Below, piece by piece: positions 1 through 8,048 of a DNA stretch of 32,788 nucleotides. The translations under genes and the position numbers were made by a program. Source of the DNA: Thermoprotei archaeon. GTDB lineage: Archaea; Thermoproteota; Nitrososphaeria; Geothermarchaeales; JDFR-13. The stretch is from assembly GCA_011043415.1 (NCBI GenBank), contig DQXH01000124.1:1-32788 (forward strand), in the 5' to 3' direction. Below the pieces are notes generated by a model. It saw nothing but the letters and a program-made list of their open reading frames with translations, did not search any database and had not been told where the DNA came from. Position 1 is the first letter of the stretch. The number at the start of each line of letters is the position of its first letter.

Positions 1-420
1 CCTCAGCCTAGCTTCAACAGCGCATTCAACCCTCCTCTTCTCTAAATCACTCTTAACGTCTTCAGGTAGGTTAGATGCTACATACCTAGCTACTGGAGCG
101 AATACTATAGATGCTTTAATAGCCATTTTAATTGCTTTACATGGTTCATCATATACTATTACTGACGCATTTGCCAGCAATTCTTTAGCGGTCTCAGTGT
201 TATCCGTCAAGTTCTCTGGAATCTCAATATTATACTCTTCTGCAAGCGAAAGAATGTAATTTATTCTTCTAGATATCTTATCTATAATTGTCTGAGCAAC
301 AGCGATTTTATTGATATTATCCTTACTTGCATATACTATCTGCTGTGTATTTAAATATGATGCAAATCCACCCAAAAGTATAATTGTTATTAGGGCTATC
401 GGCAGTAACTTAATCTCCAT
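1..420 (-). CDS. Partial secreted or membrane-anchored helical protein
   Basis: This reading frame is open from its start at 420 to the window edge, so only the first 140 residues are visible and the C-terminus is missing. It is absent from the ORF track because it has no stop. Residues 5-22 (LLPIALITIILLGGFASY) form one hydrophobic segment after a short charged start, which fits an uncleaved N-terminal anchor or signal peptide. The rest looks helical and polar, with two cysteines (YDEPCKA and RRVECAV). The start is the ATG at 420 because GGTGA lies 5 nt upstream; an in-frame ATG at 432 is less likely because it precedes that site. It is downstream of the two small aromatic-rich genes on the same strand, but about 90 nt of repeats and a T-run separate them. 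I do not recognise the family. Confidence 0.6.
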   Translation of the reverse strand, partial: MEIKLLPIALITIILLGGFASYLNTQQIVYASKDNINKIAVAQTIIDKISRRINYILSLAEEYNIEIPENLTDNTETAKELLANASVIVYDEPCKAIKMAIKASIVFAPVARYVASNLPEDVKSDLEKRRVECAVEARLR

Positions 421-456
421 GTAGTTCACCATTAAAGAATAGGAAAAAGTGCTCTA

Positions 457-499
457 TTAGGGAAACCTAGGGAAACTTAGGGAATAAAAAGGGAAATAG
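457..499. repeat. Tandem ~10-bp repeat, TAGGGAAACY units
   Basis: Four consecutive units near 10 bp are visible: TAGGGAAACC, TAGGGAAACT, TAGGGAATAA and AAAGGGAAAT. The first two differ at one base and the others are degenerate. The period is close to one helical turn. The array lies between the stop of the small aromatic-rich gene (512) and the start of the partial secreted gene (420), so on the minus strand it is both downstream of one gene and in the leader region of the next. Confidence 0.65.
484..496 (-). terminator. Possible T-run terminator after the aromatic-rich gene pair
   Basis: On the minus strand a CCCTTTTTATTCC run begins about 15-20 nt after the TAA stop at 512. Archaeal transcription commonly ends at T-runs without a hairpin. 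It is embedded in the decamer repeat, so either role is possible. Confidence 0.35.
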
Positions 500-511
500 G
501 TTTTACCTATA

Positions 512-721
512 TTACTCTGTCTTAGGCACTATATACTTACCGAAATTCTCCATTATCTTCTTCCATACGTCGAATGACGCCCTGAATGCCTCTAGGTAAA
601 GCATCCAGTAGTATGGATAGATCATCCACCCAAGTGTCTGACTCATTATCGCAAAGATATCGTATGGTGGATAGACCGGTGGGTAAGGCATCCAAGATGG
701 ATACCTATACCACCAGAACAT
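512..721 (-). CDS. Small aromatic-rich protein of unknown function
   Basis: A 69-residue protein. Its N-terminal half is rich in Trp, Tyr and Pro (MFWWYRYPSWMPYPPVYPPY); its C-terminal half is an amphipathic helix-like stretch (YLEAFRASFDVWKKIMENF) ending in a charged tail. The ORF track starts at a GTG at 733, but GGTGA sits exactly 5 nt before the ATG at 721, so I use that ATG. The upstream gene's TGA stop lies inside this ribosome-binding site, so the two genes are probably translationally coupled. The aromatic bias matches the gene before it. The helical part faintly recalls phasin-like surface proteins, but this is only an impression. I assign no family or function. Confidence 0.55.
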   Translation of the reverse strand: MFWWYRYPSWMPYPPVYPPYDIFAIMSQTLGWMIYPYYWMLYLEAFRASFDVWKKIMENFGKYIVPKTE

Positions 722-726
722 CCGGG

Positions 727-975
727 TCACCACCAGTATGAAGGATAGTATGCTGTACTATACCATGGGTACATCCAACTGTATCCTGGGTAATACCAGT
801 ATGGATAGTATAGATATGAATATAGCCATGGATTGCCGAATAGGTACCAGCATGCACCTCTACCAAAGATCCAGCCTGGTCTAAGCCATGGAGGTAGATG
901 ACTAAATGGTCCTCTACCTGGCCAAGGGCTCCAGCCCCATCCACCTTTCCAACCCCATCCCCATCTCCATCCCAT
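727..975 (-). CDS. Small Trp/Gly/Tyr-rich protein, DUF5320-like
   Basis: An 82-residue protein of extreme composition: a Gly-Trp repeat at the N-terminus (MGWRWGWGWKGGWGW), a central PGRGPFSHLPPWLRPG motif with FGRGACW, then a Tyr/Trp/Pro tail. The central Pro-Gly-Arg-Gly ... Pro-Pro-Trp ... Arg-Pro-Gly pattern resembles small archaeal proteins annotated as DUF5320, some of which sit near dinitrogenase-cofactor-type genes; this is recognition from memory, not a search. One cysteine is present. The start is the ATG at 975, with GGTGA 5 nt upstream; the GTG at 984 used by the ORF track is inside that ribosome-binding site. An AT-rich stretch (AAAATATTTAT on the minus strand) about 30-40 nt upstream could be its TATA box. 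It is coupled to the gene ending at 512. Confidence 0.6.
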   Translation of the reverse strand: MGWRWGWGWKGGWGWSPWPGRGPFSHLPPWLRPGWIFGRGACWYLFGNPWLYSYLYYPYWYYPGYSWMYPWYSTAYYPSYWW

Positions 976-1128
976 ACTAATCACCTATGAATTATTAGCA
1001 TATGCACAAAAATAAATATTTTAATGTTATACATGCATTTACCTTCCGATAAATCTGTAGTATAAAATTACTTAATCAAGAATATTTACACTAAAGGGCA
1101 TATTAATTTTATCTATAGGTGTTTTGCA

Positions 1129-2502
1129 ATGTTTGATGAACTACATTTTCAGGAAGCTCCTAGGATTGTTATCGAGCCTCCTGGTCCAAAAGCTAGGGAG
1201 TTACTGGAGAAACAGAGAACTTTAGAGGGGAATCCTGTACTATATCCAAGGAGTCTACCATTTGTACCTGAAGAAGCGAAGGGAGCTACAGTTAAGGATG
1301 TAGATGGAAACATATATATAGAATTATTTGCAGGGATATCAGTACTCAACTTTGGATATTCAAATCCATATATTCTTGATAAGACGATTAACCAATTAAA
1401 AAAGATTGCTCATACACTCGATTTTCCGACTGTAATTAGAGAAGAGTTTGTTGAGAAGTTGAATATTATCGCACCAGGGTATCTAAGAAATAATTCTAAA
1501 GTATTGTTTGGAGGGCCTACTGGTTCAGATGCTGTTGAAGCCGCGATTAAACTAGCTAAATATTATACTAAACGCCATTCTATAATTGCGTTTACAGGCT
1601 CATATCATGGTCAGACCACTATGGCTCTGGCAGTTACATCCGGTAAAAAGTTTAAGGAGCCTATATCACCCTTAGCCCCCGACATATATTTCGCACCATA
1701 TCCAGATCCATATAGATGTCCATTTAAAACAGATGACCCTAGAGAATGTAGTGAACTGTGTATCGCATATATTGAACATATGCTTGAGAATCCCTACTCA
1801 GGCATACCTACACCTGCAGCGATAGTAGTAGAACCTATACAGGGGGAAGGCGGGATTATAATCCCTCCAGACGACTTCTTACCCAAGCTAGAGAAGATAG
1901 CTAGAAGAAATAACGTGGTTTTAATTATAGATGAGATTCAAAGTGGATTAGGCAGGACTGGTAAGTGGTTTGCACATGAATATACTAGTGCTCAAGCAGA
2001 TATAATTCCAATGGCTAAGTCACTTGGTGGTATAGGACTGCCTCTATCAGCTATTATGTATAAAAAAGAGTTGGATATATGGCCTGAAGGCGCTCATGTA
2101 GGGACATTTAGAGGAAACGTCGTGGCTATGGCCGCGGGATCAGCGGCAATTGATTTTGCATTAGAAAATAATCTCCTGGGTCACGTAAATAAAATTGGTT
2201 GTGAAGCGCTTAAATATCTTAGAGATTTGATGAGTGAGAGTAGATATATAGGACACGTGAGAGGGAGGGGATTAATGCTCGCCGCCGAATTCGTGAAGGA
2301 TAAAGCTACTAAAGAGCCATTTAAAGAGATTGCAGGTAAAATACAGCTGGAGGCCTTTAAGAGAGGAATTATAGTTTGGAAAGCAGGTGCATATGGAAAT
2401 GTCATTAGGTTCCTACCTCCACTTGTAATAACAGAAGAGTTGATGATGAAGGCGCTTGAGATATTCAGAGACGTAGTTAAATATATAGAGGAAATATTCT
2501 AG
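1129..2502 (+). CDS. Class-III PLP aminotransferase (4-aminobutyrate/ornithine type or amino-acid racemase)
   Basis: A 457-residue fold-type I PLP enzyme of the class-III (omega) aminotransferase family. Visible landmarks are the phosphate-binding GPTGSDAVEAA near residues 129-138, the YHG at 159-161, the cofactor Asp268 in LIIDEIQSGLGRTG, the Schiff-base Lys297 in MAKSLGGIG, and Thr326 in GTFRGN. It also carries a DPYRCPF...C insertion (about 193-211) that is present in the second aminotransferase of this window. The N-terminus (PGPKARELLEK) resembles archaeal proteins annotated as 4-aminobutyrate aminotransferase. That subfamily also includes broad-specificity amino-acid racemases and ornithine aminotransferases, so the substrate is uncertain. 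GGTG lies 7 nt before the ATG. The gene appears monocistronic, with a T-run after the stop. Confidence 0.88.
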   Translation: MFDELHFQEAPRIVIEPPGPKARELLEKQRTLEGNPVLYPRSLPFVPEEAKGATVKDVDGNIYIELFAGISVLNFGYSNPYILDKTINQLKKIAHTLDFPTVIREEFVEKLNIIAPGYLRNNSKVLFGGPTGSDAVEAAIKLAKYYTKRHSIIAFTGSYHGQTTMALAVTSGKKFKEPISPLAPDIYFAPYPDPYRCPFKTDDPRECSELCIAYIEHMLENPYSGIPTPAAIVVEPIQGEGGIIIPPDDFLPKLEKIARRNNVVLIIDEIQSGLGRTGKWFAHEYTSAQADIIPMAKSLGGIGLPLSAIMYKKELDIWPEGAHVGTFRGNVVAMAAGSAAIDFALENNLLGHVNKIGCEALKYLRDLMSESRYIGHVRGRGLMLAAEFVKDKATKEPFKEIAGKIQLEAFKRGIIVWKAGAYGNVIRFLPPLVITEELMMKALEIFRDVVKYIEEIF

Positions 2503-2537
2503 CCTCTACTCCGAATAAAGTCGGGAATATCAACATA

Positions 2538-2547
2538 CCCTTTTTAT
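2538..2547 (+). terminator. T-run terminator after the aminotransferase
   Basis: CCCTTTTTAT lies about 40 nt after the TAG stop at 2502, consistent with an archaeal poly-T terminator. The same TTTTTATAAATTAAATAG stretch could instead be the TATA region of the next gene at 2591. Confidence 0.35.
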
Positions 2548-2590
2548 AAATTAAATAGTTTTTAACTAAGTCACTTTATTTATTATAATC

Positions 2591-3448
2591 ATGTTTGGCT
2601 CTGAATGTATACCATGCATCTTTAACCAGGCATTAAAGACTTATAGAGTAATTGGATATAGCGATGAAGTTATAATCGAGAAGTTTTGGAGCATAATGAA
2701 ATTAGTGAATAAACTCGACTATAAACTTACCGCGCCGGAAATTTATTTTACAGTATATAAGTGGATTAGAGAGGACTCTGGGTTAAATGACCCATACTAT
2801 AAAATTAAGAAGATGTGGAATAGATGGGTTTTAGATAAGGCTTCTACTATTAAGAAAATGATTATCGAGTCTAAGGATCCTATATTTACTGGTCTAAAGA
2901 TCTCTTTAGCTGGTAATATCATAGATTATGGGGCATTAGATGATATTAAATTTGAAGATACGTTAAATCAGGTTCTTTCAAGTAAATTAACTATCGACGA
3001 TTATCAAGTATTTAGGAATAAGCTAGACTATGCGAAGAGCATATTATTTGTTCTTGATAATGCTGGTGAAGCCGTTCTAGATAAAATATTTATTGAGAGT
3101 ATATTAAATGAGACTAGAATATCTAAGGTATACATCGGTGTTAGAGAAGAGCCTTTCATAAACGACGTCACTATAGAAGACATAAGATTCCTTGGATTCG
3201 ATGAATTAGGAGATATTGAGATAATAAGTTTTCCAGTAGATATAAATAAACATTCTACATATCTAAATGAAGGAAGATATAGCCAGGTATTTAGATTAGC
3301 TGATACCACAGTTTTAAAGGGACAAGGGAATTACGAACTATTCCATAATTTCAAGGATATATTCTTTGCTTTAATAGCTAAATGCAAGCCCGTCGCATCA
3401 CATTTAAATGTTGATGTAGGGTCGCAAGTCTTTAAGTTTAATAAGTAA
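2591..3448 (+). CDS. ARMT1/DUF89-type damage-control phosphatase
   Basis: A 285-residue protein of the archaeal DUF89 (ARMT1-like) family, metal-dependent phosphatases thought to hydrolyse damaged or surplus phosphometabolites. Evidence: the N-terminal CIPC pair (Cys6, Cys9) typical of the archaeal subgroup, AGNIIDYG at 107-114, the metal-binding DNAGE at 156-160, and KGQGNYE at 243-249. The length matches archaeal members, which are about 280-290 residues. I see no Shine-Dalgarno before the ATG, so the message may be leaderless. The gene converges on homoserine dehydrogenase with only 9 nt between the stops. The natural substrate cannot be told from sequence. Confidence 0.82.
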   Translation: MFGSECIPCIFNQALKTYRVIGYSDEVIIEKFWSIMKLVNKLDYKLTAPEIYFTVYKWIREDSGLNDPYYKIKKMWNRWVLDKASTIKKMIIESKDPIFTGLKISLAGNIIDYGALDDIKFEDTLNQVLSSKLTIDDYQVFRNKLDYAKSILFVLDNAGEAVLDKIFIESILNETRISKVYIGVREEPFINDVTIEDIRFLGFDELGDIEIISFPVDINKHSTYLNEGRYSQVFRLADTTVLKGQGNYELFHNFKDIFFALIAKCKPVASHLNVDVGSQVFKFNK

Positions 3449-3457
3449 GTTATTTGA

Positions 3458-4489
3458 TCATTCTTGAGACAGTCTATGTATGTATAATATATCGGATAAT
3501 AATGCTTGTCCAGTCTCTATCCTACCAGCTCCTGGACCAATTAATGTAACGTCACCTAAATGATCAGTCTTAAATGTAATTGCATTTAATACACCCATTA
3601 CATTAGCTAAGGGGTTAGTTAATGGAAGTTTCATAGGCTTTACACTCGCTTTAATTACTCCATCATCAGTATAAATCCTTGCAATCAACTTTATTCTCAT
3701 GCCATTTTTAAGCGCCTCCTTAACATCCTTACCACTTATCCCCGTAATACCCATTCTTTCTACATCATTAATCTTAAGATCCGAATCTAATACCGTGTTA
3801 GCTAGTATAACAGTCTTAACCGCAGCATCCCACCCCTCCACATCAGCCGTTGGATCAGTTTCAGCATATCCTAGTCTCTGAGCTTCCTTTAGAGCGTCTG
3901 AATAACTATATCCATTCTCCATCTTGGTCAATATAAAGTTTGTAGTTCCATTTAGAATACCTTGAATCTCCTGTATATTACAGCCTGCTAAAGCCTCTCT
4001 AGCTATTGATATAGCTGGTGTACCACTCATGACTGTGCCCTCAAATCGGAGGAATACATTATTCTTTCTAGCGATATCAATCAACTCTCTATATGCCAAT
4101 GCAATAGGGCCCTTATTCGAAGTTACTACATGCCTACTATTCTCTAAAGCGGTTTTAATATGAGTAAGTCCAGGCTCTCCAGTCTCGATATTAGTCGGCG
4201 TAGCCTCCACAATAATATCGACATCCATCTCCTTAGCCAAAGTAATGCTGTCAAAATCCTTTTCACCTGGATAATCCCATATATTCCCTTTTTCATCAAC
4301 CAGCTCTATAATATGATTAAGATCTAGGCCTTCATCCGAATATGCATTTCCCTTAATAGGGTCAGCTATAGCTATCAACTTAAATTCAAAGCCGAATCTA
4401 TCTCTTAAACATCTTTCCTTATTCCTTAAAACCCTTATGAAACCCTGTCCAACATTTCCGAAGCCTATTAATCCAATTCTCCAAACCAT
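3458..4489 (-). CDS. hom: Homoserine dehydrogenase
   Basis: A 343-residue NAD(P)-dependent homoserine dehydrogenase, which interconverts L-aspartate 4-semialdehyde and L-homoserine on the way to threonine and methionine. It has a Rossmann GFGNVG at 9-14, Lys126 in the SNKG motif, ILNGTTNFIL at 178-187, and the catalytic block LGYAETDPTADVEGWDAAVK at 207-225 with Glu210, Asp216, Asp221 and Lys225. It lacks a C-terminal ACT domain, so feedback control by threonine through that domain is not expected; this short form is common in archaea. Its GGTGA ribosome-binding site lies inside the last codons of the upstream AOR gene, whose stop ends 2 nt before this ATG, so the two are cotranscribed and probably translationally coupled. 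Confidence 0.93.
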   Translation of the reverse strand: MVWRIGLIGFGNVGQGFIRVLRNKERCLRDRFGFEFKLIAIADPIKGNAYSDEGLDLNHIIELVDEKGNIWDYPGEKDFDSITLAKEMDVDIIVEATPTNIETGEPGLTHIKTALENSRHVVTSNKGPIALAYRELIDIARKNNVFLRFEGTVMSGTPAISIAREALAGCNIQEIQGILNGTTNFILTKMENGYSYSDALKEAQRLGYAETDPTADVEGWDAAVKTVILANTVLDSDLKINDVERMGITGISGKDVKEALKNGMRIKLIARIYTDDGVIKASVKPMKLPLTNPLANVMGVLNAITFKTDHLGDVTLIGPGAGRIETGQALLSDILYIHRLSQE

Positions 4490-4491
4490 AC

Positions 4492-6282
4492 TTAATCACC
4501 TAATAGAGATTTAAGATCTAACTCATTTAATTTACCTTCGGTAGGTATGCCATTTGAATCCCATCCACGTAGCTTATAGTACTCGTCCAACATCTTATTA
4601 AAGTCTTCCTTCGGCAATCTAATATGCTTATCTCCTTTAGGTGGTAAAGGTAATGGATCTTCAAATACCCTAGCTGGTAGGGAATCATCCTTTCTACTGA
4701 CCCCCGCCTCCCTAATATTAAATAATCGAGTTAAATTCCATATCCTCTCGCCAACCTTCAAATATTCATTTAAATCATATTCCAATCCAACTGCATATCT
4801 TAATGCAGTTATATCATAGTCTGGTAGAAAGTCGCATACTATCAATGAAAATGCAGCGGCCCTCTCATCCTGAGTCCTCTTTACATACTCTGCCACACCC
4901 TCTATAGAGAAACGCTTAAGGACGCCTGTCAATTCAGCCTTAGTAGTCCATGCACGCTGGTGGCACCCTCCCCTATCACTAGTTGCATATGCTAGCGCCA
5001 TCCCCCATGAACTCCTCGGCTCATAACCCGGTAACTCTAGTCCCTTAACATGCATCGCGAATTTATATGAATCCATACCAATTATCTCACTAACTCTTTT
5101 TACCCCTTCAGCCAGTAAATCGCCTATTCCCTTCCGATATGCAATCATTTTAATAAGCTTTAATTGTCCGTCTTTATCCCCGAACCTAGGACCCTCGTCT
5201 ATCAACCCCCTCTCCCTACACTCCATTATAAAGCCGATTACATTCCCAGTTGAAATCGCATCCAAGCCGAGGGTATTGCATAATTTCATTGCATCAGCTA
5301 CATCCAATACATCCTTGATACCGTTATTACTACCTAATAATGCTATTCCCTCATACTCCACCTTAACGTCAAATCCATCTCTAGATACTATTTTACCACA
5401 TGAAATTGGACAGTTATAGCATGATACAATACGCTTCACAAAATCTCTCAAATAAGTACCATATAATCCAACTGCATCATCAATATATCCCCTCTGAAAG
5501 TTGTAGCTGGGTAGGATTCCAAATGCATTCATCGGATCCACCCAGTAGGATGTACCTATCTGCCTCCTAATCCTTAGAAACTTATTTTTATTTACCTTAC
5601 GCATCCTCTCAACAGCAACTCTATGAAAACCTTCTTTATCATATAACTCAATTTTCTTATATCCCTTAACAGCGATAGCCTTTAAATTCTTACTTCCCAT
5701 AACGGCTCCCGGCCCACCCCTACCAGCTATTCCAGACCTCCATGGATCAGAATCCTTATCTATATTAATACTTGCAAATCTAACAAGGTTCTCTCCAGCA
5801 GGACCTATCGATGCAATATGGGCTCTAGAGTCAGTTTCATCTCTAATAACCTTAACTGTCTTCTCTGTATCAGCCCCCCATAAATGTTTAGCATCTCTAA
5901 ATTCAATATCATCACTAATCCATATGTATATAGGGTCTTCTGACTTACCATATATAATTACGCCATCATATCCAGCCTTCCTAAGCTCAGGTCCAAAATA
6001 CCCGCCTGCATGTGAATCATTAAATAAATTAGTTAATGGTGATTTGGTTACGACAGTTATTCTACCGGATGTAGGATACTCAGTGCCTGTCAAAGGCCCA
6101 GTTAAAAACATTAGCAGGTTATCTGGAGAAAGGGGGTCTGCATTCTTCTTCAGTAATTTATAGAGCAGATACGCTCCTAACCCTTTACCCCCTATAAAAC
6201 TTCTGATCACATTGGCATCAATTTTAATCTCTCTATATTTTTCGTTATTTAAGTCGACATAGAGGATTTTACCATATGTCAT
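4492..6282 (-). CDS. Tungsten-type aldehyde:ferredoxin oxidoreductase (AOR family)
   Basis: A 596-residue member of the AOR family, which uses a tungsto- or molybdo-bispterin cofactor and one [4Fe-4S] cluster to oxidise aldehydes to acids, reducing ferredoxin. The cluster ligands are visible as CYNCPISC (Cys289, 292, 296 in the ORF-track numbering) and a distant Cys484 in VCDFLPD. The N-terminal domain shows GGKGLGAYL, EYPTSGR and GGYFGPELRKAGYDG; Glu312 and His442 are candidate active-site acid/base residues. The length is typical. The track starts at a TTG (6285), but the ATG at 6282 is preferred. No Shine-Dalgarno is visible, and a TATA-like AAATATAG about 30 nt upstream fits a leaderless transcript. 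The paralogue (AOR, FOR, GAPOR, WOR4/5 or other) and the aldehyde are not determinable. Confidence 0.92.
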   Translation of the reverse strand: MTYGKILYVDLNNEKYREIKIDANVIRSFIGGKGLGAYLLYKLLKKNADPLSPDNLLMFLTGPLTGTEYPTSGRITVVTKSPLTNLFNDSHAGGYFGPELRKAGYDGVIIYGKSEDPIYIWISDDIEFRDAKHLWGADTEKTVKVIRDETDSRAHIASIGPAGENLVRFASINIDKDSDPWRSGIAGRGGPGAVMGSKNLKAIAVKGYKKIELYDKEGFHRVAVERMRKVNKNKFLRIRRQIGTSYWVDPMNAFGILPSYNFQRGYIDDAVGLYGTYLRDFVKRIVSCYNCPISCGKIVSRDGFDVKVEYEGIALLGSNNGIKDVLDVADAMKLCNTLGLDAISTGNVIGFIMECRERGLIDEGPRFGDKDGQLKLIKMIAYRKGIGDLLAEGVKRVSEIIGMDSYKFAMHVKGLELPGYEPRSSWGMALAYATSDRGGCHQRAWTTKAELTGVLKRFSIEGVAEYVKRTQDERAAAFSLIVCDFLPDYDITALRYAVGLEYDLNEYLKVGERIWNLTRLFNIREAGVSRKDDSLPARVFEDPLPLPPKGDKHIRLPKEDFNKMLDEYYKLRGWDSNGIPTEGKLNELDLKSLLGD

Positions 6283-6374
6283 CAATTAAATAAATAGTTT
6301 AATTACACTATATTTGGTTTATAGCAGATTTACATAATAATTTATAGAGAACCTTATTTGCTTGGTGTTTATAA

Positions 6375-7133
6375 ATGAGGAAGTATGTTTCTATTAAAAG
6401 TACTGATGAAAAGATTGTTGAGGTGATTTTAAATAGGGTTGATAAGGCTAATGCATTGAATAAGGATATGTTAGTCGAGTTAAACGAGTTCTTTAGAGAA
6501 ATTATGGATGAGAGATATATTGTCATTATTAGGGGAGAGGGGAATAAATATTTTTCTGCTGGAGCCGATATAGAGTCGTTGTATAATGGAGAGTTAAACG
6601 TGGTAGAGATTCATAAATACTTTGATATAATCGAGGAATATCCTCATCCAGTCATTGCTATGGTAAATGGATATTGTTTTGGGGCGGCGTGTGAGTTGAT
6701 AGCGGCCTGCGACTTGAGAACAGCGTCAAGCAAATCTTTATTTGGGATTACCCCGGCTAAGCTAGGTCTGACATATAGTATAGAGGGGATCGAAAGGGTA
6801 ATTAAATTAATTGGATACTCGAAAGCTAAATTACTCTTTCTAACTGGTAAGACGATAACTTCAGAGGAAGCATTAAGATATGGATTAGTGGATTATGTAT
6901 ATGATCCAGATATTCTTGAGGAGGAGACTATTAGAATCGCCCGAGAGTTGGCTGAGAATGCTCCGCTATCGCTGGAGAGCATTAAGAGAGTTTTTAACCT
7001 AATTAGATACCAAAAAGCCTATGACGAAACTACGTTAACGGATGTATATAACCTTGCATTAGAGAGTCGTGATTATAGAGAAGGGTTAAAAGCATTTCTA
7101 GAGAAGAGAAAACCACTATACAGGGGGAGATAG
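6375..7133 (+). CDS. Enoyl-CoA hydratase/isomerase family protein, atypical active site
   Basis: A 252-residue crotonase-fold protein. The oxyanion-hole elements are present (FSAGADI at 60-66 and GYCFGAACEL at 99-108), as is Glu107, equivalent to the first catalytic glutamate of enoyl-CoA hydratases. The second catalytic glutamate, normally in FGQPE, is replaced: the sequence reads FGITPAKLGL, giving Pro127 at that position. Such members are often not simple hydratases and may be isomerases, decarboxylases or thioester-processing enzymes, so the reaction is unclear. GGTG lies 7 nt before the ATG. It is divergent from AOR and convergent with Sir2 (5 nt between stops), so it appears monocistronic and separate from the beta-oxidation cluster downstream. 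Confidence 0.85.
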   Translation: MRKYVSIKSTDEKIVEVILNRVDKANALNKDMLVELNEFFREIMDERYIVIIRGEGNKYFSAGADIESLYNGELNVVEIHKYFDIIEEYPHPVIAMVNGYCFGAACELIAACDLRTASSKSLFGITPAKLGLTYSIEGIERVIKLIGYSKAKLLFLTGKTITSEEALRYGLVDYVYDPDILEEETIRIARELAENAPLSLESIKRVFNLIRYQKAYDETTLTDVYNLALESRDYREGLKAFLEKRKPLYRGR

Positions 7134-7138
7134 TTCAG

Positions 7139-7900
7139 TTATAACATGTTTTCAATAGACTCTACTAGCCTTGGAACAACTTCCCCCACCTTAGCATTAA
7201 TTAATATCTCTGCAATATGGTCTTTTTCAGTCGGCTCCATATTAATTATAATAACTTTTCCACCATGCATTTTAACAGTCTCGGGGATATATGCAGCGGG
7301 ATATACTGTAAGTGAAGAGCCTAATACTAGGATAAGATCTGCTTTGCTAGCCTCTTCATAAGCCTTTGAAATCTCAGTATATGGCAGTGGTTCCCCGAAT
7401 AATACGACATCAGGCTTTAAAATACCATTACAGACTTTACACCTGGGTGGAAGAGAGGATTCCTCGATAATCGAGAATACTTCATCATAAGTATACTTAT
7501 ATCCACATCTGGTACACGATATCGTACGGAGATTGCCGTGAAGCTCTATAACATTCCTTGACCCCGCCTTCTGATGAAGACCATCTATATTCTGTGTAAT
7601 AATTACCTTAAGTAGATTAAGCTTCTCAAGCCTGGCTAAACCGATGTGGGCAGGGTTTGGTTCAGCCTCTCTAAATGATCTTACAAAGGTTAGATATAGC
7701 TTCCAGAAACCCTCGGGATCCTCAATAAAATACGTATATGTAGCGTAATATGGATTTATCCTTCTCCACAGCCCATTTTGCCCCCGAAAATCTGGGATAC
7801 CGCTTTCGGTGGAAATACCAGCTCCAGTTAAAGCAATAGCATACTGAGAGGAGATAATATATTCAGCTGCTTTATTAATTAAAATATCAATCGAGCTCAT
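7139..7900 (-). CDS. cobB: Sir2-family NAD-dependent protein deacylase
   Basis: A 253-residue sirtuin that removes acetyl or other acyl groups from lysine using NAD+. Visible motifs: GAGIS at 26-30, GIPDFRG, TQNIDGLH, the catalytic His in LHGN (residue 121), a structural Zn ribbon (Cys129, Cys132, Cys154, Cys157), KPDVVLFGE and the NAD-binding GSSL. The length is typical of archaeal Sir2. A natural role would be regulation of Alba or of acyl-CoA synthetases by deacylation, and an acyl-CoA synthetase is encoded at 23695, but this link is inference. The ATG at 7900 is chosen over the TTG at 7903. No Shine-Dalgarno is visible. Confidence 0.93.
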   Translation of the reverse strand: MSSIDILINKAAEYIISSQYAIALTGAGISTESGIPDFRGQNGLWRRINPYYATYTYFIEDPEGFWKLYLTFVRSFREAEPNPAHIGLARLEKLNLLKVIITQNIDGLHQKAGSRNVIELHGNLRTISCTRCGYKYTYDEVFSIIEESSLPPRCKVCNGILKPDVVLFGEPLPYTEISKAYEEASKADLILVLGSSLTVYPAAYIPETVKMHGGKVIIINMEPTEKDHIAEILINAKVGEVVPRLVESIENML

Positions 7901-7949
7901 CAACTAAACTATTATATATAGGTATTGAAAAAGAATATTATAAAAGTTA

Positions 7950-7977
7950 TGTAAAGAAAAAATTTTACAATGTAAAA
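7950..7977. promoter_or_regulatory. Candidate operator: 15-bp palindrome plus a half-site
   Basis: TTTTACAATGTAAAA at 7963-7977 is a perfect inverted repeat with a single central base. A further TGTAAA half-site at 7950-7955 makes a TGTAAA-N8-TTTACA pair with it. It lies in the divergent region between sir2 (start 7900) and the membrane-protein/radical SAM operon (start 8088), upstream of both. This is the kind of site a dimeric archaeal regulator binds; the regulator is not identified. Confidence 0.45.
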
Positions 7978-8048
7978 AGAAGACTATTTACGATGATATA
8001 TAGTAAGGGATTATATTTTTTATTTATGTATAAATATTAATTATTCAA

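Noticed and set aside
457-480. TTAGGG-like repeat as a telomere or recombination element
   Set aside because: Only a few imperfect decamers are present and the unit is TAGGGAAACY; resemblance to a telomere repeat is coincidental.
705-944. 79-residue minus-strand ORF overlapping the two aromatic-rich genes
   Set aside because: A different frame of the same region; its His/Gly/Thr-rich product is what TGG and TAT repeats give when shifted, and no GGTGA precedes it.
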